Shown: piece after piece, positions 26,477 through 35,710 of the stretch
Layout: each line of letters opens with the position of its first letter
How positions within the stretch are numbered: position 1 is the stretch's first letter
Source of the DNA: JALOOB01 sp040766655
GTDB lineage: Bacteria; Chloroflexota; Anaerolineae; CG2-30-64-16
DNA length: 64,000 nt
Assembly: GCA_040766655.1 (NCBI GenBank)
Contig: JAXGQB010000006.1
Location: 541,519 to 605,518 of the forward strand
Reading direction: 5' to 3'
Made by a program: the position numbers and the translations under genes
Notes under the pieces: generated by a model
The model's database searches: none
What the model was told of the DNA's origin: nothing
The model's input: only the letters and a program-made list of their open reading frames with translations

Positions 26477-29400
26477 GTGAGTCACAAATTTCCTAAGCTC
26501 ACGTCGTTTCTACTCATCCTCGTTCTGGCCGTTCCTCTGTTCTTGATTCCTACCGCAGCGGCGCCTTCAGCTGACGCCCGCGCAGGCAGCATCACCACGG
26601 CAGTGGACGCGGTGTCCTCCAAGATCCATCCGTCGCTGCAGGCGTCCGTTGCCGCAGCGGCCTTGACGGATCCCTTCGATGTCATCGTTTATGCCAACGC
26701 AGGTTCGGATCTGAGCGCCTATCTGGGCGATGCGCTCGTGCGTCCCTATGTCCTGCCCAACGGCACCCAGACGTATTTCGGCCGCATTCAGGCGGCAAAT
26801 GTCGCCAAGCTGGCGTCACTTTCCTCGGTGGCAGCGATCTCAGAGATGCGCTACACCGGCGATAGCCCGCAGATTCCGGAGCTCGGGGCGAAGCGTCTGA
26901 ATGCGTTCGATCCGACCACCGCGCGCGCCCGGATCGCCGAGCTGAAGGCCAAGAAGGGCTCCGCTGCGGCGGTGTCGCCGGCCGACACGGCCCGGGTCGC
27001 AGACTGGTTCGACATCCTCGACGTCCATAAGTCTAAGGCGGCCTGGGATCTGGGCTACACGGGCGAAGGCGTCAAGGTGATGGTCAACGATACGGGCACG
27101 GATTTCTCCCATCCTGACCTGATGGGAACCATCGCCCGGATCAATGACGCTACCTCCCCTTACGACGGCTGGCCCGAGATGTTCGACTCGTTCTCGATGT
27201 TGAACCTGGCCTATGACTATTTCCTGGGCTATGACTACGTGGCCTCGGGCGTGGGCATCTTCGGCCTTGCGCCGGACTATGCCGACTCGAGCACCACCCG
27301 CTCCGGTGCTGAATTGACCGCGAACGAGGACGGGACGTTCACAGCCGTCTTCGCGCCCATTCACAGCACCGATCCGGCGGGGCACGCCTACAAGCTGCCT
27401 GGCACCAGCAAGAGCGGCGTCTATCACCTCGGTTCCCATCCGGACACCGCGCTTGAGCTGTTCTTCGACGAGCGTGCTGCAATCCTCGTCGTCGACGAGG
27501 CAGTGGCTGGCGTGTACGACACGGTCTATGTCGACCTGGACTCGGACTATGACTTCACCAACAACAAGAAGTCGGTCAAGGGCGACGAGTACGTGTACAT
27601 GGACCTGGATGGCGATGGTTATGCCGACCTCTCCGGCGGCATCATCTACTGGATCTCCGACGGCCTTAATTCGCTGCCTGCGTCCGACTGGATGTGGGGC
27701 ATGGGCCCGGACGTTGCGGGACCCGGTGATCTGGTTGCTTTCTCGATCAATGACTTCGCCGAGAGCGGCGGCGGGGACCACGGCACGCTGTGTGCGTCCG
27801 GCGTTGCGGCCCAGGGCGTGATCGATGGCGGTTCCCCGGTCTTCAAGCCGGCGGGCGACGGCACGCCGGGCACCGGCATGGTCCAGGGCGGCGGCAAGGA
27901 TGTCAAGCTGACCTCCAACGGTGACGGCTACACGACTGCCGCAGCTTTCACGGACGGCTTCCTGTTTGCTGCGCAGGGCTATGACGGCGTGGCCGGCACG
28001 GATGACGACATCCAGATCATCAGCAACAGCTGGGGCAGCAGTGCTACCGTCAACGACGGCTGGGACTACGACTCACGCCTCTACGACCTGATCGAGCGCC
28101 TTGTGAATCCGTACCTGATCGAGGGCAACTCGAGCGGCAACTACGGCTCGGGGTACGGCACGGTGACGTCACCGGGCTCGACCCTGGCCATCTCGGTCGC
28201 TGCGTCCACCCTGTACGGCTCCACTGCAGGCACGTTCGAAACGCCTGCGATGCAGGATCAGCTGCTCTACAACGATCTGCAGAGCTTCTCGTCCAACGGC
28301 CCAACGGCCCAGGGCGAGAGCGGCATCTCGGTGATGGCTAACGGCGCCTGGGGCGCCGGTAACATCCCGCTGAACGAGGCGCTGGCCTCGGGAGTGGATG
28401 GCTGGAACGCGTGGGAGAGCTGGGGCGGCACGAGCCGCTCGACCCCGGTGGCCATGGGCAACCTGGCACTGGCGATGCAGGCGTTCAAGGAGAAGAACGG
28501 ACGCTGGCCCACCAACGTCGAGGCGCGTTCGATCCTCATGGCGGGCGCTGACACAGCGCACAACGACGGCTTCGTCGAGGGCGCCGGCACGGTCAACGCG
28601 CTGCGTTCCGTGCAGATCGCTGCTGGCATGGGCGGCGTCAACGTCATGCCGGACAGCGTGACGTTCGGCGACTACCGCGGCAAGCAGTACGCCGCGTTCA
28701 CCAGCATCATGTTCCCCGGCAAGAGCGCAACCGAGACCTTCACGGTTTACAACGCGGGCGCGGCGGACGTGACCGTAGCGCTCTCGGATGACCAGATGGT
28801 GCGCATCGGTGAGAAGACGATCGACGTCACGACCGTGGACCAGAAGCTGGAGACGGCAAACTTCTACCTGCCGGACTACATGGTCGACATCGAGCCGTTC
28901 ATCCCGGATGGCACTGAGCTCATGGAAGTCGAGCTGATCCTACCCTTTGCCGAGTTCGACCCGGACGGCAACTACGGCTACAACTCGCGCTGGCGGGTGG
29001 TGCCGACTGATTGGACGGACCTGAATGGTGACGGCGTTCTGTTCGAGGACAAGAACGGCAACGGCGCCATCAACTGCCCGATCGTCGGCGGCATGCCTGA
29101 CTTCAGCGCAGCCGCGTGCGAGATCCAGGAGGGCGAGTACCTGCGGTTTGGCTACGGCTACGACACCGGCACCTCCATGGAGCAGCGCGTGAAGCTGCCG
29201 TTGGAGCGCATGCATGACGGCATCTACGTCGGCATCAGCCATCGCAGTCGATCGGCCGCGGTGCCGGTCACGCACCTGCAGATCAAGCTCAACTTCTACA
29301 AGGCGCATGACATGCCGTGGCTCACTACCCCGGCGAGCCTGACGGTTCCTGCGGGCGGCGAGGCAACTTTCGACGCAGTGATGGCGGTGCCCGCGACCGC

Positions 29401-31162
29401 GAACGTCGGCCTCTACCAGGCCACGATCCGCATCGATGATGGCGAAAACGTCACCAACGTGCCGGTCGTCGCCAACGTCGCGGCCTACAGCACCGACTTC
29501 CTGTTCGGTGGCCCGCCTGACACCAAGACGCTGTACGACAATGGCAAGGTCAACGGTTACTTTGACTGGACCAGCACTGCAGCGGACGGCGATTGGCGGT
29601 TCTACTTCGTTGACGTTCCCGACAGCACGCCGGCCGGCACCAGCCTGCTGGTGGACAATCGCTGGAGCGGCGCGAACACCGACATCGACACGATCATCAT
29701 GGGCCCGACCCTGGACTGCTACAGCAACGGTGTCGGCTGTGCGGACTTCGCGATTCCCGGCTTCAAGTCCATCTACGGTCCTTACACGCTGTACCCGGTC
29801 GGCGGCAGCAACCGGCTGCACATCGGCACGGGGCGCTGGGCCTACGACACTTCGACCGGCGGGCCGCGCGAGATCGTGGCTGCCCCTGCCACGCCTGGCC
29901 TGAACCTGCTGGCGCTGCAGAACGTCATGTTCGATGGTTCCAAGGATGCGGAGATGTTCCAGGGCCAGGTCGGCACCATCTGGGCCTCGCCGAACCCGGT
30001 CGATCTCTTCGTCGACAGCAGGACGTCGGGTGTGGTTCCGATGACCGTCAAGTCGTCGCTGCCGCTGCCTGATCTGAAGGTGGCCGCCTTCGGCCTCGGC
30101 GTTCCCGAGGAGCAGACGCTGCCGCAGGTCCAGGATGATCCGGACGATCCGAGCACCTCGACCTACCAGATCCCGATCACGGCCAAGGACGCCGCGTTCA
30201 TCGAGGTGACGACGACGGCCGCTTCGGGCGATCTGGACCTGTTCCTCCTGTACGATGCCAACGCGGACGGCAACTTCAACTTCAATAACGAAGTGCTGGC
30301 AAGTTCCACCACCTCCACTGGCAACGAGCAAGTGAAGATCACGTTCCCCGCGGACGGCAACTACCTGGCTGCCGTTCACGGCTGGGGCGTGGACTCCGGT
30401 GGCATGTTCGACCTCATGATCAACGTCGTGCAGGGCACCGACCTGAAGGTCGTGAATCTGCCAGACGGGCCGTTCCAGCCCAACGTGCCCATCACCTTCG
30501 ATCTGCAGTGGATGCTCGACGAGCCGCTGCCGCTGGACGGTGAGGCGTACGGCGTGGTGCTGCTCGGTCCTTCCGGCGCCGAGAGCGCGATCGAGATCCC
30601 GGTCACCCTCAATAACCACGTGGGTTCTTACGAGACGTTCCCCATCGTGGCCACGGAGGACGCCCGCATTCACGCTGGCTTGGCGAGCACCAACTTCGGT
30701 GCTCAGGCGCATCTCTACGTCGGCGCGAACGATGTCAACCGCTCCGTCGCGCGCTTCGATCTGTCGGGCCTCAATCCGGACTACGGCATCGAGAGTGCCA
30801 AGATCCGGGTGTACGTCGATGCCTTCGGAAGCACCGGCGTGGTGGCCGATCTGGCAGCTACCCAGTTGACGACGCCTTGGAACGAGGCGACCGTCACCTG
30901 GAAGTCGCCGTGGACTGTGCCGGGCGGCGACATTGTTCCGCCTTCCGTCACCGTGCCGATCAGCAAGGCGGATGTCGGCACGTATCTCGAGCTGGATGTG
31001 ACACCTTGGGCACGGGCATGGCAGGCAGATCCCGCCTCCAATCACGGCGTGATCCTGCACCTGGTGAACCAGACCAAGTTCACGTACTACCGGCTGGCGA
31101 GCAGCGAGTTCTACACCGCTCCTGAGCGGCTGTCGCTCGTTGTGACGGTTGCGAAGCCGTAA
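26477..31162 (+). CDS. Giant secreted subtilisin-like (S8) serine protease with C-terminal DNRLRE domain
   Basis: The 1561-residue product has a signal peptide (about 1-35, cleavage near ADARA). The catalytic triad is D205 (VNDTGTDFSHPDL), H435 (GGGDHGTLCASG) and S653 (GGTSRSTPVA). The oxyanion Asn lies in GNSSGN (about 551-555). Between D and H sits a large insert (about 225-430) with calcium-binding-looking DLDSDYDF and DLDGDGYADL. C-terminal beta domains follow, then a prepeptidase-C-like part (GDLDLFLLYDANADG, about 1249) and a DNRLRE-type domain from about 1390 (EDARIHAGLASTNFGAQ, then SVARFDLSGL). The GTG start at 26477 follows AAAGGAGAAGG. It is probably surface-attached or released to digest proteins. 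A double hairpin follows the stop. Confidence 0.9.
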   Translation: MSHKFPKLTSFLLILVLAVPLFLIPTAAAPSADARAGSITTAVDAVSSKIHPSLQASVAAAALTDPFDVIVYANAGSDLSAYLGDALVRPYVLPNGTQTYFGRIQAANVAKLASLSSVAAISEMRYTGDSPQIPELGAKRLNAFDPTTARARIAELKAKKGSAAAVSPADTARVADWFDILDVHKSKAAWDLGYTGEGVKVMVNDTGTDFSHPDLMGTIARINDATSPYDGWPEMFDSFSMLNLAYDYFLGYDYVASGVGIFGLAPDYADSSTTRSGAELTANEDGTFTAVFAPIHSTDPAGHAYKLPGTSKSGVYHLGSHPDTALELFFDERAAILVVDEAVAGVYDTVYVDLDSDYDFTNNKKSVKGDEYVYMDLDGDGYADLSGGIIYWISDGLNSLPASDWMWGMGPDVAGPGDLVAFSINDFAESGGGDHGTLCASGVAAQGVIDGGSPVFKPAGDGTPGTGMVQGGGKDVKLTSNGDGYTTAAAFTDGFLFAAQGYDGVAGTDDDIQIISNSWGSSATVNDGWDYDSRLYDLIERLVNPYLIEGNSSGNYGSGYGTVTSPGSTLAISVAASTLYGSTAGTFETPAMQDQLLYNDLQSFSSNGPTAQGESGISVMANGAWGAGNIPLNEALASGVDGWNAWESWGGTSRSTPVAMGNLALAMQAFKEKNGRWPTNVEARSILMAGADTAHNDGFVEGAGTVNALRSVQIAAGMGGVNVMPDSVTFGDYRGKQYAAFTSIMFPGKSATETFTVYNAGAADVTVALSDDQMVRIGEKTIDVTTVDQKLETANFYLPDYMVDIEPFIPDGTELMEVELILPFAEFDPDGNYGYNSRWRVVPTDWTDLNGDGVLFEDKNGNGAINCPIVGGMPDFSAAACEIQEGEYLRFGYGYDTGTSMEQRVKLPLERMHDGIYVGISHRSRSAAVPVTHLQIKLNFYKAHDMPWLTTPASLTVPAGGEATFDAVMAVPATANVGLYQATIRIDDGENVTNVPVVANVAAYSTDFLFGGPPDTKTLYDNGKVNGYFDWTSTAADGDWRFYFVDVPDSTPAGTSLLVDNRWSGANTDIDTIIMGPTLDCYSNGVGCADFAIPGFKSIYGPYTLYPVGGSNRLHIGTGRWAYDTSTGGPREIVAAPATPGLNLLALQNVMFDGSKDAEMFQGQVGTIWASPNPVDLFVDSRTSGVVPMTVKSSLPLPDLKVAAFGLGVPEEQTLPQVQDDPDDPSTSTYQIPITAKDAAFIEVTTTAASGDLDLFLLYDANADGNFNFNNEVLASSTTSTGNEQVKITFPADGNYLAAVHGWGVDSGGMFDLMINVVQGTDLKVVNLPDGPFQPNVPITFDLQWMLDEPLPLDGEAYGVVLLGPSGAESAIEIPVTLNNHVGSYETFPIVATEDARIHAGLASTNFGAQAHLYVGANDVNRSVARFDLSGLNPDYGIESAKIRVYVDAFGSTGVVADLAATQLTTPWNEATVTWKSPWTVPGGDIVPPSVTVPISKADVGTYLELDVTPWARAWQADPASNHGVILHLVNQTKFTYYRLASSEFYTAPERLSLVVTVAKP

Positions 31163-31170
31163 CGCGCTTG

Positions 31171-31192
31171 CCTGGACGCAACTGCGTCCAGG
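31171..31192 (+). terminator. Hairpin directly after the giant subtilase gene
   Basis: CCTGGACGC (31171-31179), loop AACT, GCGTCCAGG (31184-31192): a 9-bp perfect stem 9 bp after the stop codon. No T run follows. Confidence 0.5.
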
Positions 31193-31210
31193 CTGACCAT
31201 CTGAAGTAAC

Positions 31211-31255
31211 AGGGCCGGCGTCGCACGCTTTCAGCGTGCTTACCACGCCGGCCCT
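31211..31255 (+). terminator. Long nested-stem terminator
   Basis: Outer arms AGGGCCGGCGT (31211-31221) and ACGCCGGCCCT (31245-31255) enclose an inner stem GCACGCT/AGCGTGC (31223-31229, 31233-31239). GTTCGTTGT follows, a modest T-rich tail. Confidence 0.65.
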
Positions 31256-31269
31256 GTTCGTTGTACAAT
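31240..31269 (+). promoter_or_regulatory. Possible promoter of the second subtilase
   Basis: TTACCA (31240-31245), 18-bp spacer, TACAAT (31264-31269). It overlaps the terminator of the preceding gene and leaves a leader of about 135 bases. Confidence 0.35.
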
Positions 31270-31409
31270 GCTGTCCTGGTCAGAGACCGGGGATCGGGCG
31301 CCGCAGGTGCAATGCAGGTAACTCCGGATCACCGATGGTGCGTGCTGGCCAGCGAGGGGCGCAGTGAGATCAGCGTGCGGCTCTCGATCTGCGTTGAGAG
31401 GACTTCAAC

Positions 31410-34400
31410 ATGATGCGTATCAGTCCCCAGCGGCTGCTCTTCAGCCTGGCGCTGGCGGTGGCTTTGACCGGTACAGGCGCCGTGTTTCCGGCGCAGGCCG
31501 AAGTGAATTCGTTCGACGCACGGGGGGTGGATCAGCCCGTCCACCTGGTCCTCGGGCTGACCCCGGGGCTCGATGAGGCACGCGCGCGTGCCCTGGCGGC
31601 CGAGCGGGGCGCGGAACTGGAGCGCTGGCTTCCTGAGTTGGGTCTCGCCAGGATGGCAGTTGCGGCGGGGAGTCAGGAGGCGACGACGCAGGGCCTGGCT
31701 GCCGAGCCCGGCGTTAATTTTGTTGCCGAGGATCGCCGTTCGGCTGAGGTGGCCGAAACACCGCTGGACGAGCATTGGAGCCAGCAGTGGGGGCCTGCCA
31801 TCGTGGGGCTGCCGGCCGCTCGGGACATCGCCTGGGGCGATCCGACCGTGATCATCGCGGTGGTGGACACAGGGGTCAGCTACTGGCACCTGGATCTGCG
31901 CGACCAGATCTGGATCAATCCCGGCGAGAGCGAGGTAGACCCGGCCACCGGCAAGCGCACCTGCAACTTCGGGATCGCCATCAATGGCGCGGATGACGAT
32001 GGGAACGGGTATGACGACGATTGCCGGGGCTACAACTTCGACTCGGGCACCAGCGATCCCCAGGATGTCTTCGGCCATGGAACCGCCGTTGCCGGCATCG
32101 CCTCCGCGGCGACGAACAACCCGGACCCGTACATCGCCGGCGGCTACGAAGGCATCGCGGGCATGGGCGGTGCGACGCAGTTGATGGCCCTGCGCGCGAT
32201 GGATAGCAGCGGTCGAGGCACACCCTTCAGCATCGCCGAAGCGATCACCTATGCGGCCGACAAAGGCGCGCAGGTGGTCAATCTGAGCGTGACGCTGGGC
32301 GTGAACCCCGTGCCCAGCGACGCGGAGATACTTTGCCGTGCAACGTCGTACGCACAGGCGCGCGGTGCGCTGGTCGTGGGGGCGAGCGGCAACCATTCCA
32401 ATGCAGAGACCGTCTCCGCGGTCAGCTATCCGGCAGCCTGTCCGGGCGTGCTGGCCGTTGGAGCAAGTACGCTGGCCGATGTGCGGGCGAGCTTTTCGAA
32501 TGGCGGCGAGCGGTTGGACCTGGTGGCACCGGGGCAGAGCATCTTCTCAACACTCCGGACCGGCACGCAAAGCTACGGCCCATGGAACGGCAGTGGACTG
32601 GGCACGTCGTTCGCAGCCCCGCACGCTGCGGGTGCGGCCGCGCTGATCCGTGGCCTGCGGCCCGACCTGGACCAGGCAGCAGTTGTAGAATTGCTCCGCT
32701 CGTCGGCTGACGATCTCCAACCCGCCGGTTTCGACCCGGCAACCGGCTGGGGCCGCCTCAACGCCGGCCGCGCGGTCGCTGGATCGCTGGAGGGGGCGAC
32801 CCTGGCGATCGCAGCCGAGCCACCCGGTGTCGGCGCCAACGGGCAGACGGCTGTGACGCTGCAAATGCTGGGTGCGGATGGCCAGCCGGCCGGGTTCGGT
32901 GCGCGGGTGGGCTTGGCGGCGGCGATGGGAGTGGTGACACCCACCATCGCGACCCTGGACGAGACAGGGACGGCCGTCGCAACGTTCGCTGCGGGCGCGT
33001 CTATCGGCCAGGGACAGGTGACTGCCACCATCGGGTCGCTGCAGGCGTCCGTGCCGATCACGATCACGTCCGGCATCCCACACTCGATGATCCTGGCGTC
33101 GCAGCCGGCCTACCTGCCTGCGGGCGGCCGCGCCACGGTGACGGCGTCGGTGTACGATGATGGGGGAAACCTGGTCGGCTCCGGATTCGAAGTTGCCTTC
33201 ACGGCGACGCTGGGCGCGGTCGATCCGCCTGCCGCAGAGACGACGCGCGGTCACGCCGAGACGCGCTTCACCGCAGGCGACGCCGAGGGAGATGGGTTCG
33301 TGCAGGCCACCGCAGATGGGATCAGCGCAGGGTTGGTCATACCAGTGCTGGGGGCTGGCCAGCCCTTCACAGTGACCGTCACCGCCGCTCCTTTGGTGGC
33401 GCAGGCCGGGGGTGCGGATGTCACGATCATGGCGGATGTCGTCGATGCGGCCGGCATTCCGGTTCCGGACGGCACGACGGTTGACTTCTCGACCACACTC
33501 GGGAGCCTGGCGCCTGCCTCGGCTGAGACAACAGGCGGCAAGGCCAGCGTCAAGTTGTCACCCGGAACGGCCGCGGGTTCTGCTACCGTCATTGCGCAGT
33601 CAGGACTGGCGCAGGGTGCCCGGGACATTCCGATCCTTGCCGGGCCGGCTGCGTCGGTGACGGTGACAGCCACGCCGGCCGAGGTGATCGCCGACTACAA
33701 CCAGACGGTGTCGATCAGGGCGTCCGCTGAGGACATCTATGGCAACGCCATCTTGGGCGGGGTGACGATCCAGTTCGTGACGACGTTGGGCGAGCTGGTG
33801 ACGCAGTCCGCGGCGATCGTGAACGGATATGCGGAGGTACAATTGCTGGGCGGCCTGGTGGCCGGCATCGCGAAGGTGACGGCCACCGCGCCGGGCGGGG
33901 CCAAGGGGACCGTCTCTGTGACGGTGCGCCCGAACAGCCCGGCAGCGGCCACTCTGAGCGCGACACCGGCCGAATTGACTGCGGGCGGCGGCGCCAGCCG
34001 CCTGCGGTCGGTCGTGACCGACGTCCACGGCAATCCTGTTGCCGACGGCACGCCCGTGACCTTCAGCACGGACCTCGGCCTGATCCGCCCGCTTGGGGGA
34101 CAGGGCGGGCAGCAGAGCCTTCCTGTGTCCACGGTCTCGGGCGTTGCGGAGGCTGAGCTGTCGCCGGGCACGATCACTGGCGTCGCGCAGGTGCTTGCCG
34201 CGATCGCGCCTGACATACAGGCCACGGCTGAGGTGGTCATCAAGCCGGCCGCCGCCGCGAGCATCGTGCTGGATGCGGAGCCGCGATTCGTGTCCGCGGG
34301 CGGTCGCGTCGACCTGGCTGCGATCGTGTTCGATCAGTTCGGCAATCCAGCGCCTGACGGCATCGACGTGACCTTCGGCGTGAGCGCCGGCTCGTTGTAC

Positions 34401-34562
34401 CAATCGGTGGTCACGACGTCGGGCGGTGCGGCAACGACGTGGTTCACGGCTCCGCAAGCGCCGGGGCCTGTGCAGGCAGTTGCCGTGGCCGGCGGCCTGT
34501 CAGACTCCACCACGATCCAGGTCGGCCGCCCCTTCTATCTGCCCCTGATCACGCGCCAGTAG
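31410..34562 (+). CDS. Secreted subtilisin-like (S8) protease with six bacterial Ig-like (Big-1) repeats
   Basis: The 1050-residue product has a signal peptide (about 1-30, ending FPAQA), a propeptide-like segment (about 40-110) and a protease domain. The triad is D153 (AVVDTGVSYWHLDL), H223 (FGHGTAVAGIA) and S400 (GTSFAAPHAAGAA), with oxyanion N328 (ASGNHS). From about 455, six repeats of about 95 residues follow, each with a pattern like AAPLVAQAGGADVTIMADVVDA, key residues PDGTTVDFSTTLGSL and a GKASVKLSPG-like strand, as in Big-1/invasin domains. The protein ends FYLPLITRQ, a tail type I associate with Chloroflexota surface proteins. The ATG at 31410 follows GAGAGGA; the ATG at 31413 is equally possible. 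The repeats probably project the protease from the cell. Confidence 0.9.
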   Translation: MMRISPQRLLFSLALAVALTGTGAVFPAQAEVNSFDARGVDQPVHLVLGLTPGLDEARARALAAERGAELERWLPELGLARMAVAAGSQEATTQGLAAEPGVNFVAEDRRSAEVAETPLDEHWSQQWGPAIVGLPAARDIAWGDPTVIIAVVDTGVSYWHLDLRDQIWINPGESEVDPATGKRTCNFGIAINGADDDGNGYDDDCRGYNFDSGTSDPQDVFGHGTAVAGIASAATNNPDPYIAGGYEGIAGMGGATQLMALRAMDSSGRGTPFSIAEAITYAADKGAQVVNLSVTLGVNPVPSDAEILCRATSYAQARGALVVGASGNHSNAETVSAVSYPAACPGVLAVGASTLADVRASFSNGGERLDLVAPGQSIFSTLRTGTQSYGPWNGSGLGTSFAAPHAAGAAALIRGLRPDLDQAAVVELLRSSADDLQPAGFDPATGWGRLNAGRAVAGSLEGATLAIAAEPPGVGANGQTAVTLQMLGADGQPAGFGARVGLAAAMGVVTPTIATLDETGTAVATFAAGASIGQGQVTATIGSLQASVPITITSGIPHSMILASQPAYLPAGGRATVTASVYDDGGNLVGSGFEVAFTATLGAVDPPAAETTRGHAETRFTAGDAEGDGFVQATADGISAGLVIPVLGAGQPFTVTVTAAPLVAQAGGADVTIMADVVDAAGIPVPDGTTVDFSTTLGSLAPASAETTGGKASVKLSPGTAAGSATVIAQSGLAQGARDIPILAGPAASVTVTATPAEVIADYNQTVSIRASAEDIYGNAILGGVTIQFVTTLGELVTQSAAIVNGYAEVQLLGGLVAGIAKVTATAPGGAKGTVSVTVRPNSPAAATLSATPAELTAGGGASRLRSVVTDVHGNPVADGTPVTFSTDLGLIRPLGGQGGQQSLPVSTVSGVAEAELSPGTITGVAQVLAAIAPDIQATAEVVIKPAAAASIVLDAEPRFVSAGGRVDLAAIVFDQFGNPAPDGIDVTFGVSAGSLYQSVVTTSGGAATTWFTAPQAPGPVQAVAVAGGLSDSTTIQVGRPFYLPLITRQ

Positions 34563-34582
34563 CTGCGCGCAGCGACCGGGGA

Positions 34583-34610
34583 TGAGGCAGTCTCACCCGA
34601 GGCTGCCTCA
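34583..34610. terminator. Bidirectional terminator between the subtilase and yggT
   Basis: TGAGGCAG (34583-34590) pairs with CTGCCTCA (34603-34610), and inside it CTC pairs with GAG around an ACCC loop. It lies between convergent genes and overlaps the yggT stop codon. Confidence 0.5.
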
Positions 34611-34883
34611 CCGCAACAGTCCCACCAGCATCTGCCGCACCACACTGAGCAGCAGGAGTGCAATGATGGGCGAGATGTCCAGCCCGCCCAGGCTCGGAAT
34701 GAGCCGGCGGATCGGATTGAGGATGATGCCCGTGATGCTCGAGATGACCTGCAGCAGGCCGACGATCGTGTCCGGCAGCCGGACATTGGCGACCGCCACC
34801 CAGCTGGCGATGACCTCGATCAGAATGAGGATGCTGAAGAACTCGACCACAAGATTGATGATGCCGATGAGCAAGCTGTTCAT
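34608..34883 (-). CDS. yggT: YggT-family small membrane protein
   Basis: The 91-residue product has two hydrophobic helices (about 6-30 and 62-85) separated by the family motif LNPIRRLIPSLGGLDISPI. YggT proteins are often encoded after proC and yggS and close to division genes; they have been linked to osmotic-shock tolerance and to DivIVA-associated loci, but the biochemical role is unclear. The ATG overlaps the proC stop by 4 bp (ATGA), so it is the last gene of the radical SAM-pgeF-yggS-proC-yggT operon. Confidence 0.92.
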   Translation of the reverse strand: MNSLLIGIINLVVEFFSILILIEVIASWVAVANVRLPDTIVGLLQVISSITGIILNPIRRLIPSLGGLDISPIIALLLLSVVRQMLVGLLR

Positions 34884-35704
34884 TCGTCTGCTAACTCCCC
34901 TAACGAAACGGATCTCTGGTATGCGGCCCAGATAGCCTTTGACATGACGGTTCGCAAGCCGCCCTTCTCCAACTGATAGAGCGCCTCGGCTGTGGTGCCG
35001 CCCGGCGATGTCACCCGATTCCGCAGCTCGACCGGGTGCGCGCCGGTCTCACGCGCGATGGCCAGCGCGCCCTCCAGGGTCTGATAGACCAACTCCTGGG
35101 AGACCCGACGTGAGAACCCCAGGTGCACGCCTGCGTCGATGAGCGCCTCCATGAAGAGGAAGATGTAGCTGGGTCCCGTTCCACTGAGCGCGGTGGCGCG
35201 ATCCAGGTCGCCTTCATCCGCAACGTACAGCTCCTTGCCCAGCGCGCCCAGAATGGCCTGCGCCTGGCGCAGGCCGGTTTCGTCCACTGCTGGCGTCGCG
35301 GTCCACACGGTCATGCCGTGCCCCACCTGGGCCGGCGTGTTCGGCATCGCACGCACCACCTTGGGGACGCCCAGCCCCCTGGCAAGGACGCGGCTTGGCA
35401 TGCCGGCGACGATGCTGATGACCAGATCATCGGGCGCGAGGGCTTCGCGGATCTCCGGCATGACCTTTGGGACGGTCTGCGGCTTCACGGCGAGGACAAC
35501 GATATTGCCGGCGCGAGCGGCCTGGCAGTTGTCGGTCACCGCATTGATGCCGTAGCGGCCGCGCAGTTCCTGGACGCGTTCGGCGCGCGGGGTGCTGACC
35601 GTGATGTCGTCCGCCTCGATCAAGTGCTGAGTCAGGATGCCCCGGATCATGGCCTCGCCCATGGCGCCGGCCCCGATCAACGAGAGGGTGGCATTTCGCA
35701 GCAT
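34880..35704 (-). CDS. proC: Pyrroline-5-carboxylate reductase
   Basis: ProC makes proline from pyrroline-5-carboxylate with NAD(P)H in the cytosol. The 274-residue product has the Rossmann opening LSLIGAGAMGEAMIRGIL (about 7-24), the VVLAVKPQTV segment (about 69-78), the RAMPNTPAQVGHGMT motif (about 117-131) and the C-terminal signature GTGPSYIFLFMEALIDAGV with VTSPGGTTAEAL. Length and motifs are complete. It lies 6 bp after yggS and overlaps yggT by 4 bp. Confidence 0.97.
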   Translation of the reverse strand: MLRNATLSLIGAGAMGEAMIRGILTQHLIEADDITVSTPRAERVQELRGRYGINAVTDNCQAARAGNIVVLAVKPQTVPKVMPEIREALAPDDLVISIVAGMPSRVLARGLGVPKVVRAMPNTPAQVGHGMTVWTATPAVDETGLRQAQAILGALGKELYVADEGDLDRATALSGTGPSYIFLFMEALIDAGVHLGFSRRVSQELVYQTLEGALAIARETGAHPVELRNRVTSPGGTTAEALYQLEKGGLRTVMSKAIWAAYQRSVSLGELADE

Positions 35705-35710
35705 GTAAGT

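Noticed and set aside
28940..31246. Open frame of 768 codons on the minus strand opposite the giant subtilase
   Set aside because: It shows biased Arg/Gly/Val/His composition and no motif; the subtilase and its C-terminal domains on the plus strand explain the region.
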